Source: Actinoplanes sp. KI2
GTDB taxonomy: Bacteria; Actinomycetota; Actinomycetes; Mycobacteriales; Micromonosporaceae
Length of the DNA stretch: 64,000 nucleotides
Direction: 5' to 3'
Assembly (NCBI RefSeq): GCF_025630775.1
Contig: NZ_JAOSZE010000020.1
Coordinates: 105,566-169,565, forward strand
The translations under genes and the position numbers were made by a program. The notes under the pieces are model-generated. The model was not told where the DNA came from and did no database searches. It saw only the letters and a program-made list of their open reading frames with translations. Within the stretch, counting starts at the first letter, position 1. Every line of letters starts with the position of its first letter. Positions 24,902-33,405 of the stretch are shown here, piece after piece.

Positions 24902-26284
24902 ATGGCCGATCTCGAACAGTACGGCTACCGGCAGGAGCTGAGCCGCTCGCTGAGCTTTGCCGACCTCCTCATCTACGGACTGATCTTCATGGTGCCGATC
25001 GCTCCGTTCGGCATCTTCGGCAGTGTCTACAGTGGCTCCGGCGGGATGGTGGCGCTGGCGTACGTCATCGGCATGATCGCCATGATGTTCACCGCGCTCT
25101 CCTACGCCCAGATGGTGCGCGCGTTCCCGATGGCCGGCTCGGTCTACAGCTACGCGGGCCGGGGCATCGCGCCGCCGGTCGGCTTCCTCGCCGGGTGGGT
25201 GATCCTGCTCGACTACGTGCTGGTGCCCGGGCTGCTCTACCTGGTCGCGAGCGTGGCCATGCACTCGCTGGTGCCGGGGATACCGGTCTGGCTGTGGCTG
25301 GTCGCGTTCGTCCTGCTCAACACCGTGGTCAATTACCTGGGTATCCAGATGACCGCCCGGGTCAACAAGCTCATGCTGGTGGCCGAGCTGATCGTCCTGG
25401 CGATCTTCCTGGTGGTCGGGCTCTATGCGCTGTTCTCCGGGAAAGTGCACGTGGAAAATGCATGGGCGCCGCTGTTCAACGCCGACACCTTCGAATGGTC
25501 GGTCGTCTTCGGCGCGGTCTCGATCGCGGTGCTGAGCTTCCTCGGGTTCGACGGCATCTCGATGCTCGCCGAGGAGAGCCGCGAGGACGCTCGCCAGATC
25601 GGCCGGGCCATGGTCGGCGCGCTGCTGCTGGCCGGCACCCTGTTCATCGTGCAGACCTGGGTGGCGGCCCTGCTCGTACCCGATGCTCCCGGTCTGCTGG
25701 CGAACGGTGACCCGGAGGGCACCGCGTTCTACGACGCGGCCCGCGCGGCCGGCGGCGGCTGGCTCGCCAGCCTGACCGCGCTGGCCACCGCGATCGCCTG
25801 GGGCTTCGCGAACTCCCTGGTCGCGCAGGCGGCGACCAGCCGTCTGCTGTACGCGATGGCCCGCGACCGCCAGATGCCCCGTTTCCTGGCCCGGATCAAC
25901 GAGAAGCACAAGGTGCCGGCCAACGCGACGCTGCTGGTCGCCGCCGTCTCGCTGGCCCTGGGCCTGTACATGGCGACCCGCGACGACGGCATCTCGCTGC
26001 TCTCCACGCTGGTCAACTTCGGGGCGATGACCGCTTTCCTGGCGCTGCACGTCGCCGTGGTGGTGCACTACGTGGTGCGGCAGCACAGCCGTGACTGGCT
26101 GCGGCACCTCGTCGTACCGGTGATCGGTTTCCTGATCCTGCTCTACGTGGTGATCAATGCGAACATCGCCGCGCAGACCCTCGGCTTCATCTGGCTGGGC
26201 ATCGGCGTGATCGTCTTGATCTCGTTCTACGTCAGCGGCCGCCGCCCGCAGCTGGCCGGCCTGTCCCAGGAGAGCACTCCATGA
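24902..26284 (+). CDS. APC-superfamily amino acid/amide permease
   Basis: A 460-residue integral membrane protein with about twelve hydrophobic helices. The N-terminal FADLLIYGLIFMVPIAPFGI and the following GSVYSGSGGMVAL mark the unwound helix-1 region of APC permeases, and FPMAGSVYSYAGRGI is the usual helix-3 signature. The stop overlaps the start of the acetamidase gene as ATGA, so the two are translationally coupled and the permease probably brings in an amide or a related amine for that enzyme. The substrate is inferred from this coupling only. Confidence 0.85.
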   Translation: MADLEQYGYRQELSRSLSFADLLIYGLIFMVPIAPFGIFGSVYSGSGGMVALAYVIGMIAMMFTALSYAQMVRAFPMAGSVYSYAGRGIAPPVGFLAGWVILLDYVLVPGLLYLVASVAMHSLVPGIPVWLWLVAFVLLNTVVNYLGIQMTARVNKLMLVAELIVLAIFLVVGLYALFSGKVHVENAWAPLFNADTFEWSVVFGAVSIAVLSFLGFDGISMLAEESREDARQIGRAMVGALLLAGTLFIVQTWVAALLVPDAPGLLANGDPEGTAFYDAARAAGGGWLASLTALATAIAWGFANSLVAQAATSRLLYAMARDRQMPRFLARINEKHKVPANATLLVAAVSLALGLYMATRDDGISLLSTLVNFGAMTAFLALHVAVVVHYVVRQHSRDWLRHLVVPVIGFLILLYVVINANIAAQTLGFIWLGIGVIVLISFYVSGRRPQLAGLSQESTP

Positions 26285-27273
26285 AGTACAAGCCCGACAT
26301 TTCGGAATTGTCGTATACGTTTGGCGGGCGGGCGCCGGTGCAGAGCGTCAAGCCCGGCACGGTCGTCGAGCTCTACACCGAGGACTGCTTCGGCGGCCGG
26401 GTGCGCGAGGTCACCGACCTGCCCTCGGTCGTCTGCGAGTTCCCCTACCTCAACCCGGTGACCGGCCCGTTCCACGTCGAGGGCACCGAGCCCGGCGACA
26501 CCCTGGCCGTGCACTTCGTCTCGATCACCCCGGCCCGCGACTGGGCGGTCTCGTCGACCTTCCCGCACTTCGGCGCCCTGACCGGCACGCACACCACGGC
26601 GACCCTGCAGCCGCCGCTGGACGAACTGGTCTGGCGCTACGACGTGGACGTCGACGCGGGCATCGTGCGCTATCACGCCCGGCGCGGCGACTTCAGCGTC
26701 GAGATGCCGCTGGACCCCATGCACGGTACGGCCGGGGTCGCCCCGGCCGCCTTCGAGAGCCGCATGACGATCGTCCCGGACGTGCACGGCGGCAACATGG
26801 ACACCCCCGAGCTGCGCGCCGGCGTGACCGCGTACTTCGGCGTCAACGTGCCCGGTGCGCTGTTCGCCCTCGGCGACGGCCACTGCCGCCAGGGCGACGG
26901 CGAGGTCTGCGGCACCGGCATCGAGGCGGCGATGAACACGGTCGTGATCCTCGACGTGGTCAAGGGTGTCTTCACCCCGACGCCCCGCTTCGAGACCGAC
27001 GAGGCGCTGATGTCGGCCGGCTCGGCGCGCCCGCTCGAGGACGCGTACCGGATGAGCCAGCACGACCTGGTCACCTGGACCGCCGCGCTGACCGGCCTCG
27101 ACGAGCTCGACGCGTACCAGCTGGTCAGCCAGGCCGGCACCGCGCCGGTCGGCAACGTCTGCGACCCGAACTACACGATGCTCGCCAAACTGCCGAAGAA
27201 ATACCTGAACAAAGCGATGGCGTACGAGGGAATGCACGCCCGCCTGCGGGAAACCGCCCGGACGGTCACCTGA
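26281..27273 (+). CDS. Acetamidase/formamidase family hydrolase
   Basis: A 330-residue FmdA/AmdA-family enzyme that hydrolyses short aliphatic amides to the acid and ammonia. Family landmarks are FHVEGTEPGDTLAVHF near residue 80, HYGG-region equivalent VPDVHGGNMDTPEL near 165 and GDGHCRQGDGEVCGTGIE near 200, which carry the metal-binding His and Asp residues. It is coupled to the permease, which suggests amide import and use as nitrogen source. Formamide, acetamide or another amide cannot be told apart. Confidence 0.9.
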   Translation: MKYKPDISELSYTFGGRAPVQSVKPGTVVELYTEDCFGGRVREVTDLPSVVCEFPYLNPVTGPFHVEGTEPGDTLAVHFVSITPARDWAVSSTFPHFGALTGTHTTATLQPPLDELVWRYDVDVDAGIVRYHARRGDFSVEMPLDPMHGTAGVAPAAFESRMTIVPDVHGGNMDTPELRAGVTAYFGVNVPGALFALGDGHCRQGDGEVCGTGIEAAMNTVVILDVVKGVFTPTPRFETDEALMSAGSARPLEDAYRMSQHDLVTWTAALTGLDELDAYQLVSQAGTAPVGNVCDPNYTMLAKLPKKYLNKAMAYEGMHARLRETARTVT

Positions 27274-27282
27274 GCTCGGTCC

Positions 27283-28302
27283 TCACGGGACGAGGACGAC
27301 CTTGCCGATGTTGCCGCGGCTGCCGATCCGGCGGTGTGCCGCCGCGGCCTCGGCGAAGGGGTAGACGCCGTCGATGCGGGGCTTGACGGCGCCCTCGTTC
27401 CACAGGTCGAGCAGGGCGGACAGCTCCTCGCGCAGCAGGTCGGGCCGCCCCCAGAGGTGGCCCAGGTTGACGCCGCTGACCGTCTGGTTGCGGTTCATCA
27501 TGGCGAACGGTGTCAGCAGCGGCACGCCGGTGAACTGGCCGACCAGCCGCCGGACGCTCCGGCGCTCACCGGTGTTGAGGTTGGCGAAGCCGTACGCGAT
27601 CAGCTGCCCGACCGGCCTCAGCAGGCCGAGCCCGCGCTTCCAGTCGCGGCCGCCCAGCGGGTCCAGCACCAGATCGAGCCCCTCGCCGCCGGTCAGCTCC
27701 CGCACCCGCGCGGCGTAGTCCTCGGTGCGGTAGTCGATGGGGTGGGTGCAGCCCTCCTCGCGCAGCACCGCGTGCTTGGCGGCCGACGCCGTGCCGAACG
27801 TGACGACCCCCGGCACCGTGCGGCACAGCTGGAGCACCGCGATGCCGACGCCGCCGGCGGCCATGTGCACCAGCACCCGGGCCCCCGGCCGCAGCTGCGC
27901 CACGCGAAACAGCATGTGGTACGCGGTCAGGTAGTTGACCGGCAGCGCGGCCCCGTCGACGAAACTGAGGTCGTCGGGCATCGGCAGCACCCGCTCCACC
28001 GGGGCGCACACCGACTCGGCGTGCCCGCCGAACCGCACCAGCGCGAGCACCCGCTGCCCGACCTCGAGGCCGGTGACCTCGGCGCCGACGGCGTCGACCA
28101 CGCCGGCCACCTCGTACCCCACCACGCACGGCGGCTTCGGCGCGTCCGGATACAGCCCCTGCCGCGCCATGACCTCGGCAAAATTGAGCCCGGCGGCGCG
28201 AACCGCGATGCGCACCTCGCCGCGTTCCGGCTGCGGGTCGGCGCTCTCCCGCACCGCGAGCACCTCGGGCCCACCCGCCTTGGTGATCCACACAGCACGC
28301 AT
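27283..28302 (-). CDS. Quinone oxidoreductase-like MDR-family dehydrogenase
   Basis: A 339-residue NADPH-dependent medium-chain dehydrogenase of the zeta-crystallin/VAT1 type. The N-terminal VWITKAGGPEVLAVRE, then CVVGYEVAGVVDAVG, and the nucleotide motif VHMAAGGVGIAVLQL near residue 150 are seen; zinc ligands are absent, as usual for quinone reductases. ATG 28302 is chosen over an upstream in-frame start because GGAG precedes it. It stands alone, convergent with the amidase and divergent from the MNT gene with 89 bp between. Confidence 0.88.
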   Translation of the reverse strand: MRAVWITKAGGPEVLAVRESADPQPERGEVRIAVRAAGLNFAEVMARQGLYPDAPKPPCVVGYEVAGVVDAVGAEVTGLEVGQRVLALVRFGGHAESVCAPVERVLPMPDDLSFVDGAALPVNYLTAYHMLFRVAQLRPGARVLVHMAAGGVGIAVLQLCRTVPGVVTFGTASAAKHAVLREEGCTHPIDYRTEDYAARVRELTGGEGLDLVLDPLGGRDWKRGLGLLRPVGQLIAYGFANLNTGERRSVRRLVGQFTGVPLLTPFAMMNRNQTVSGVNLGHLWGRPDLLREELSALLDLWNEGAVKPRIDGVYPFAEAAAAHRRIGSRGNIGKVVLVP

Positions 28303-28391
28303 CGAAACTCCGCCCCTCCGGTTATCCACCTATCTTGCCCGGTTTGAGCCCCACTCGCCCGCGGTGGTCCTTGCACATCCTGCAAGGTAAT

Positions 28392-28988
28392 ATGCAACTT
28401 GTGCAAGCTCGTTCACGTCTGCTTCCGCTGCTTCGATCCCCGCTGGTCGGCGAGTTGCTGGCATGGCTCTTCCTGCACCCGGAGGAGTCGTATTCGGTGA
28501 CGGAGCTCGCCGGTCGTCTCCAGGCCTCCCAGTCCACGGTCAGCCGCGAGGTGGATCGCCTCGCCGAGTCCGAGCTGGTACGCGAGGAGCGCAGAGGAAA
28601 CCTGCGGCTGCTGCGGGCGAACCCCGACAACCCGCTGGCGCGCCCACTCGGCGAGCTGCTGGCCTTGACCTACGGACCGGCGGCCGTTCTCGGCGAACTG
28701 CTCGCCGCGGTCGACGGTATCGACGAGGCCTATGTGTACGGTTCGTGGGCAGCGCGCTACGCCGGCGAAGAGGGGCCGCCACCACGCGACATCGACGTTC
28801 TGATCGTCGGCACGGCGGACGAGGACGACCTCAACGACGCGGCCCGGGCGGCCGAGGGCCAGCTGGGCCGCGAAGTCAACATCCACCGGGTGTCCGCCCG
28901 AGCGTGGCAAGCCGGCAACGACCCCTTCCTCACTTCGGTGCGCGCACGCCCGCTCTACCCGATCGACCTGTCCGGAGATGACCGATGA
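28392..28988 (+). CDS. Winged-helix MNT-type nucleotidyltransferase (antitoxin-like)
   Basis: A 198-residue protein with an N-terminal winged helix (residues about 10-75: LVGELLAWLFLHPEESYSVT, then LQASQSTVSREVDRLAE) and a minimal nucleotidyltransferase domain with YVYGSWAARYAGE followed by PPPRDIDVLIVG, the GS...DxD catalytic motif. MNT proteins paired with HEPN proteins act as antitoxins, in studied cases by AMPylating the HEPN toxin. The fused DNA-binding domain suggests it also represses its own promoter. It overlaps the HEPN gene as ATGA. A weak AAGG precedes the ATG. Confidence 0.8.
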   Translation: MQLVQARSRLLPLLRSPLVGELLAWLFLHPEESYSVTELAGRLQASQSTVSREVDRLAESELVREERRGNLRLLRANPDNPLARPLGELLALTYGPAAVLGELLAAVDGIDEAYVYGSWAARYAGEEGPPPRDIDVLIVGTADEDDLNDAARAAEGQLGREVNIHRVSARAWQAGNDPFLTSVRARPLYPIDLSGDDR

Positions 28989-29434
28989 GGTGGCAACAAG
29001 GCCGCGACACCCTCGACGGCATGATCGGGCGCGGCGAGCTCGAACGCGTCCCGGCCAGCCGCGACCACGCGGACGTTCTGCTCGGGCAAGCGCGGCAGCA
29101 CCTTGCCTCGGCGCGAGCGATCGCCCGCGTCGACCCGGTCGGCGGCTACCAATTGCTCTACGACGCAGCGCGCAAGTCCTTGGCGGCGGTGCTCGAGAAC
29201 CAAGGGCTGCGGGCGACGAGCCGGGGCGGCCACATAGCGGTGCGCGATGCGGTGTCCGCCCAGCTCGACCCGCCTCTGGGCGCGGTCCTGCGGCCGTTCG
29301 ACCGGCTGCGCCGACGGCGCAACCAGGCCGAGTACCCGTCCGCTGAGCACCCCGGAATGGAGACAGAGGATGTAGCACACGGCCGCGGTGTCGCACGGCC
29401 GGTGGTGCACGCCACCGGGGCGTGTTTTCGTTGA
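28985..29434 (+). CDS. HEPN-domain protein, probable toxin partner
   Basis: A 149-residue helical protein. VGGYQLLYDAARKSLAAVLE and the motif RRRRNQAEYPSAE near residue 110 correspond to the HEPN core; the Arg-Asn-x-x-Glu-Tyr form is the usual partner of MNT genes, although the RX4-6H RNase motif of active toxins is not exact. The last 20 residues after DVAH do not continue the expected helix and read through a terminator-like hairpin, so the C-terminus may be altered. Translationally coupled to the MNT gene; function inferred from the pair. Confidence 0.72.
   Translation: MRWQQGRDTLDGMIGRGELERVPASRDHADVLLGQARQHLASARAIARVDPVGGYQLLYDAARKSLAAVLENQGLRATSRGGHIAVRDAVSAQLDPPLGAVLRPFDRLRRRRNQAEYPSAEHPGMETEDVAHGRGVARPVVHATGACFR
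29394..29427 (+). terminator. Terminator-like hairpin inside the 3' end of the HEPN gene
   Basis: CCGGTGG (29399-29405) pairs with CCACCGG (29412-29418), extended by CACG/CGTG on the outside, and is followed by TTTT. It lies before the HEPN stop codon at 29434 and before the riboswitch. Confidence 0.6.
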
Positions 29435-29467
29435 CTGGCCTCATCGCGGGGACATAGGGTCGAGACT

Positions 29468-29566
29468 GGGTCGGTGTGAGGAAGCTGGGACCCCCCAAGG
29501 GACCATCCAGCACGGTCGCGCCACTGTGAGCCGGCAGCCCGCCGGAAGTCAGATACTCACCCGCCG
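29468..29566 (+). ncRNA. Cobalamin (AdoCbl-type) riboswitch
   Basis: The leader of cbtB contains CGGTCGCGCCACTGTGAG (29513-29530), the conserved B12-box core, then paired GCCGGC/GCCGG segments and AAGTCAGATACTCACC (29546-29561), matching the conserved 3' element of cobalamin riboswitches. It lies about 50 bases before the cbtB start. High cobalamin would be expected to reduce cbtBA expression. Confidence 0.85.
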
Positions 29567-29614
29567 CCCATGCCCCATCCGTACGAGGGACGCACGATCC
29601 CCAAGGAGGCCTTC

Positions 29615-29830
29615 ATGAGCTCTATGCCGCATTCCACCACCGCGGCCACCCCGCTGGTCATTCCCGGTTCCCGGGCCGTGTTCTGGCTGGCCGGCGCCGC
29701 CCTGTTCGCGATCGCGCTGTACTACTTCATCGGCGTGGACCAGGGCGCGGTCTCGGTGTTCGGCAGCGACACGCACGTCCACGAGTTCGTGCACGACGCT
29801 CGCCACTTCCTCGGCTTCCCCTGCCACTGA
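29615..29830 (+). CDS. cbtB: CbtB-family cobalt transporter subunit
   Basis: A 71-residue protein with one membrane helix (RAVFWLAGAALFAIALYYFI) and a His-rich C-terminus (DTHVHEFVHDARHFLGFPCH), the CbtB pattern. The ATG is preceded by AAGGAGG. CbtB is the proposed small subunit of a cobalt uptake system found under B12 riboswitches, as here. An upstream in-frame ATG at 29570 lies within the riboswitch 3' part and was rejected. Confidence 0.9.
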   Translation: MSSMPHSTTAATPLVIPGSRAVFWLAGAALFAIALYYFIGVDQGAVSVFGSDTHVHEFVHDARHFLGFPCH

Positions 29831-29834
29831 GCCC

Positions 29835-30641
29835 ATGGAGAAACGAATCATCTGGCGCGGCATGCTGGCCGGCGCCATCGGCGGGCTGCTCGCGTTCGTG
29901 TTCGCCCGCATCTTCGCGGAGCCGCAGATCCAGCAGGCGATCGACTACGAGGACGGCCGGGACCACGCCCAGGAGGCGCTGAACTCGGCCGCCGGCATCG
30001 TGCCGCACGAGCACGGCGAGGTGTTCTCCCGGGCCGTGCAGGGCAATGTCGGCATCGGCGTGGGCCTGATCCTGTTCGGGGTGGCGATGGGTGCGCTCTT
30101 CGCGGTCGCGTACGCGATCTGTCTTGGACGCACCGGCCGGGTGCGGCCCCGCACGCTGGCCCTGCTCGTGGCCGGCGGTGGTTTTCTCGGCATCTATCTG
30201 GTGCCGTTCGTCAAGTACCCGGCGAACCCGCCGGCGATCGGCGACGCGGACACCATCCAGCAGCGCAGCTCCTACTACCTGCTGATGGTCGTCGGGTCGA
30301 TCCTGTTGCTGGTGTTGACGGTGTGGCTGGGCAAGCGGCTGCAGGCACGCTTCGGCACCTGGAACGCGACGCTGATCGCGGGCGGCGTGTTCATCGCGGC
30401 GACCGCGATCGTCATGCTGGTGCTGCCGCGGGTCGCCGAGACGCCGCAGCCGCTCACCGACGCGAGCGGCACGATCGTGTTCCCGGGCTTCCCGGCCGAC
30501 GTGCTGTTCCACTTCCGGTTCTACGCGATCGGGGCGCAGCTGGTGCTGTGGGCCACGATCGGGCTGGTCTTCGCGCCGATGGCCGAGCGCCTGCTCGCGG
30601 GCGCCCCGGCCCGCCCGGCGCCCGCGCTGGTCAACGGCTGA
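29835..30641 (+). CDS. cbtA: CbtA-family cobalt transporter subunit
   Basis: A 268-residue membrane protein with about six hydrophobic segments. The family opening WRGMLAGAIGGLLAFVFARI is followed by QIQQAIDYEDGRDHAQ, and histidines lie in the first loop (VPHEHGEVFS) and near the last helix (DVLFHFRFYAIG). It starts 4 bp after cbtB. Cobalt specificity is inferred in the literature from riboswitch association; direct transport data are limited. Its 3' end overlaps the convergent FhuF-like gene by 11 bp. Confidence 0.9.
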   Translation: MEKRIIWRGMLAGAIGGLLAFVFARIFAEPQIQQAIDYEDGRDHAQEALNSAAGIVPHEHGEVFSRAVQGNVGIGVGLILFGVAMGALFAVAYAICLGRTGRVRPRTLALLVAGGGFLGIYLVPFVKYPANPPAIGDADTIQQRSSYYLLMVVGSILLLVLTVWLGKRLQARFGTWNATLIAGGVFIAATAIVMLVLPRVAETPQPLTDASGTIVFPGFPADVLFHFRFYAIGAQLVLWATIGLVFAPMAERLLAGAPARPAPALVNG

Positions 30642-31410
30642 GCACCCGCTGCCACTGCTGACGCCGGACCTCGGCCGGCGTCAGCACGCAGTCGCCGCAC
30701 GTCCCGCCGCCGGGAATCCGGTAGTACAGGCAGCAGTTGCGGCGCACCAGGAACCAGTGGTCGCGCCGCGGGTCGGGCCGTTCCAGCTCGGCCGTCCCGG
30801 CCAGCGGCGGCCGTTTCAGCAGCTCCGCGACCACCTCGGCGGCCCGTCCCGCGTGCTCCGGCGCGGCGTCGGCGATCATCCCGGCCGCGCCGCCCAGCGC
30901 CGACGCCACGTTCCCCCACAGCAGATGGTCCGGCAGGTGGAAGCGGCGGGCGAACACCGCCACCATCGGCGCGACCACGGGCAGACCGCCGACGGCCTCG
31001 GCGACCGCGGCGCCGGTCCACCCCGCGACATCCAAAAGACCCATCTGCGCGTACGCAAGGGGAAGCGGGCCGCCGGAAACCGCGCGCCACCGCAGCTGCC
31101 CGATCTGCGGAAGCGGCAACGCCGCGCCGGTCGCGACCGCCCCGAGCAGCGGCGAGACCAGCCGCGACGCCCAGCCGAGAAAGGTGATCGAGGCGACCTC
31201 GCGCTCGCCGACCTCGTCCGCACCGAGACCGGTCATCGCGGTCAGCGTCCGCCGCGCGATCCCGACCCGCTCGACCACCACGTCGACGTCGAGCAGGTCG
31301 GCGAACGGCCGCCACGTCGTGGTGTCGCCGTCCCACGGCTCCCAGGCGAAATAGGGCCCCAACTCGGCCGTCCTGCTCAGCACCGGCCCCGCGTCGCGCA
31401 CGGTGTCCAC
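30631..31410 (-). CDS. FhuF-like [2Fe-2S] siderophore-interacting protein
   Basis: A 259-residue protein whose C-terminus carries VRRNCCLYYRIPGGGTCGDC, the Cys-Cys-x10-Cys-x2-Cys pattern that binds [2Fe-2S] in FhuF-type ferric-siderophore reductases. The N-terminal part (LGPYFAWEPW) is the variable domain of the family. No siderophore transporter is adjacent, so the partner siderophore is unknown. Confidence 0.8.
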   Translation of the reverse strand: MDTVRDAGPVLSRTAELGPYFAWEPWDGDTTTWRPFADLLDVDVVVERVGIARRTLTAMTGLGADEVGEREVASITFLGWASRLVSPLLGAVATGAALPLPQIGQLRWRAVSGGPLPLAYAQMGLLDVAGWTGAAVAEAVGGLPVVAPMVAVFARRFHLPDHLLWGNVASALGGAAGMIADAAPEHAGRAAEVVAELLKRPPLAGTAELERPDPRRDHWFLVRRNCCLYYRIPGGGTCGDCVLTPAEVRRQQWQRVLSR

Positions 31411-31441
31411 CTTACGACCGGGATACCTCTAGGCTTTGGGG

Positions 31442-31864
31442 GTGGGTTTGACATTGACCGCGGCGTGGGAGTTGAGCCGCCAGGACACCGGCCTGGCCAT
31501 CGTCTCCACTCTGCGCGCCGACCAGACCATCCAGTCCTCGCTGGTCAACACCGGCATCGTCGGCGACCGGCTGGCCTTCGTGACGTACGGGGCGGTGAAG
31601 CTCGCCAACCTCCGGGCCCGCCCGCAACTCAGCGTCGCCTTCCACAGTGGCTGGCGCTACGCGACCGTCGAGGGACGCGCCTCCCTGATCGGCCCGGACG
31701 ATCCGTCGCCCGGCGTCGACGCGGAGGGCCTGCGCCTGCTGCTGCGCGAGATCTTCACGGCGGCCGGCGGCACCCACGACAACTGGGACGAGTACGACCG
31801 GACGATGCTGGCGCAGCGCCGGACGGCCGTGCTCATCACACCGACCCGGATCTACGGGAGTTGA
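31442..31864 (+). CDS. Pyridoxamine-5'-phosphate-oxidase-fold (F420/FMN) oxidoreductase
   Basis: A split-barrel protein of about 140 residues: GLAIVSTLRADQTIQSSLVN at the N-terminus, then RLAFVTYGAVKLANLRARP and YATVEGRASLIG, the usual pattern of PPOX-class F420-dependent enzymes. The start is uncertain: TTG 31436, GTG 31442 and TTG 31448 are in frame; the GTG is shown. It may reduce a small substrate with F420H2 or FMN. The SDR gene follows after 5 bp. Confidence 0.8.
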   Translation: MGLTLTAAWELSRQDTGLAIVSTLRADQTIQSSLVNTGIVGDRLAFVTYGAVKLANLRARPQLSVAFHSGWRYATVEGRASLIGPDDPSPGVDAEGLRLLLREIFTAAGGTHDNWDEYDRTMLAQRRTAVLITPTRIYGS

Positions 31865-31869
31865 GTCAT

Positions 31870-32697
31870 TTGGCCAGGACCTGGTTCATCACCGGCACCT
31901 CGCGCGGTTTCGGCCGGGAGTGGGCCGAGGCCGCGCTCGAGCGGGGCGACCGCGTGGCGGCGACCGCGCGCGACGTCTCGTCCCTCGACGACCTAGCCGC
32001 CCGCCACGGCGACAACGTGCTGCCGATCGCGCTGGACGTCACCGACCGGCCGGCCGTGCTGAGCGCGCTGGCCCGGGCGTACGAGCGCTTCGGCCGTCTC
32101 GACGTGGTCGTGAACAACGCCGGCTACGGCCAGTTCGGCATGATCGAGGAGATCAGCGAGGAGGAGGCCCGCGCCCAGTTCGAGACGAACGTCTTCGGGG
32201 CGCTGTGGGTCACCCAGGGCGCGCTGCCCTACCTGCGGGACAGCGGCGGCGGCAACATCATCCAGGTGTCCTCGATCGGCGGCGTCTCGGCCTTCCCGAA
32301 CATCGGCATCTACAACGGGTCCAAGTGGGCGCTCGAGGGCATCAGCCAGGCGCTGGCGCAGGAGGTCGCGCTGTTCGGCATCAAGGTGACACTGGTCGAG
32401 CCGGGCGCGTACAGCACCGACTGGGGTGGCTCGTCCGCCCGGCACGCGACGGCGTCCCCGGCGTACGAGAAGGTCCGTGAGGTGGCGGCGGAGGGCCGCC
32501 GCCGGCGGGTCGCGAGCCCCGGCGACCCGGTGGCGACCCGTTCGGCCATCCTGAAGATCGTGGACGCCGAGAACCCGCCGCTGCGGGTGTTCTTCGGCGC
32601 GGCGCCGCTGGCGATCGCGACCGCCGACTACGAGTCCCGGCTCGCCGAGTGGCGGGAGTGGCAGCCGATCTCGATCGAGGCCCAGGGCGGCGCGTAG
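31870..32697 (+). CDS. Short-chain dehydrogenase/reductase
   Basis: A 275-residue classical SDR. The cofactor motif is WFITGTSRGFGREWAEAAL, VVVNNAGYGQFG is the NNAG motif and the active site reads VSSIGG...YNGSK with Tyr near residue 152. Members annotated from this branch act on ketones or aldehydes with NADP(H). The TTG start lies 5 bp after the previous stop; the open frame upstream is antisense-like and excluded. The hydrolase GTG follows its TAG immediately, so three genes appear co-transcribed. Confidence 0.87.
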   Translation: MARTWFITGTSRGFGREWAEAALERGDRVAATARDVSSLDDLAARHGDNVLPIALDVTDRPAVLSALARAYERFGRLDVVVNNAGYGQFGMIEEISEEEARAQFETNVFGALWVTQGALPYLRDSGGGNIIQVSSIGGVSAFPNIGIYNGSKWALEGISQALAQEVALFGIKVTLVEPGAYSTDWGGSSARHATASPAYEKVREVAAEGRRRRVASPGDPVATRSAILKIVDAENPPLRVFFGAAPLAIATADYESRLAEWREWQPISIEAQGGA

Positions 32698-33405
32698 GTG
32701 GCCGCCCGGGTGCTGTTGCTGCACGGGCTGGGTGCCACCGGCGAGGTCTGGTCCGGGTGGCGGCCGCAGTTGGAGAAGCACTGGCCGGGGCAGTGGGTGG
32801 CACCGGACCTGCCCGGCCACGGCGTGGCGGCGGCGCTGCCGTCCTACACGTTCGAGGCGATGGCCGAGGCGCTGCGCCCGCTCGTCCCGGCGGATGGGCA
32901 GACGGTCGTGGTGGGGCACTCGCTCGGCGGGGTGGTGGCGCTGGAGCTGGCCGCGCGATGCCCGGTGGCGGCGGTCGTCGGGCTCGGCATCAAGGTCGCC
33001 TGGACGGACGAGGAGCTGCACCGGGCTGCGGCGCTGGCCTCGCGGCCGGTGACGTGGTTCGCCTCGCGCGAGGAGGCCGTCGCCCGGCATCTGAAGGTGT
33101 CCGGGCTGTCGGGTCTCGTCGCCGAGGACGACCCGGCGGCGCTGAGCGGCGTCCGGGAGGAGGACGGCCGGTGGCGGCTCGCCCTCGACCCGGGGGCCTT
33201 CGCGGTGGGCGCGCCGGCCATGGCCGCGCTGGTGTCCGGCTCGTCGGGGCCGGTCACGCTGGCGCGCGGCGAGCACGACCCGATGAACACCGACGCACAG
33301 CTGGCGGCCCTGGGCGTACCGGTGGTCACGCTGGCGGGGCTGGGGCACAACGCGCACGTGGAGAGCCCGGAGCGGTGCCTGACCTTGCTGGAGCCGCGTG
33401 GTTGA
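32698..33405 (+). CDS. Alpha/beta hydrolase
   Basis: A 235-residue hydrolase. RVLLLHGLGATGEVW is the oxyanion-hole HG motif, VVVGHSLGGVVALEL near residue 72 holds the nucleophile Ser, GEHDPMN holds the acid and LGHNAHVE the catalytic His. The compact size and missing signal peptide suggest a cytoplasmic esterase or lactonase. It starts at the base after the SDR stop. Confidence 0.87.
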   Translation: MAARVLLLHGLGATGEVWSGWRPQLEKHWPGQWVAPDLPGHGVAAALPSYTFEAMAEALRPLVPADGQTVVVGHSLGGVVALELAARCPVAAVVGLGIKVAWTDEELHRAAALASRPVTWFASREEAVARHLKVSGLSGLVAEDDPAALSGVREEDGRWRLALDPGAFAVGAPAMAALVSGSSGPVTLARGEHDPMNTDAQLAALGVPVVTLAGLGHNAHVESPERCLTLLEPRG

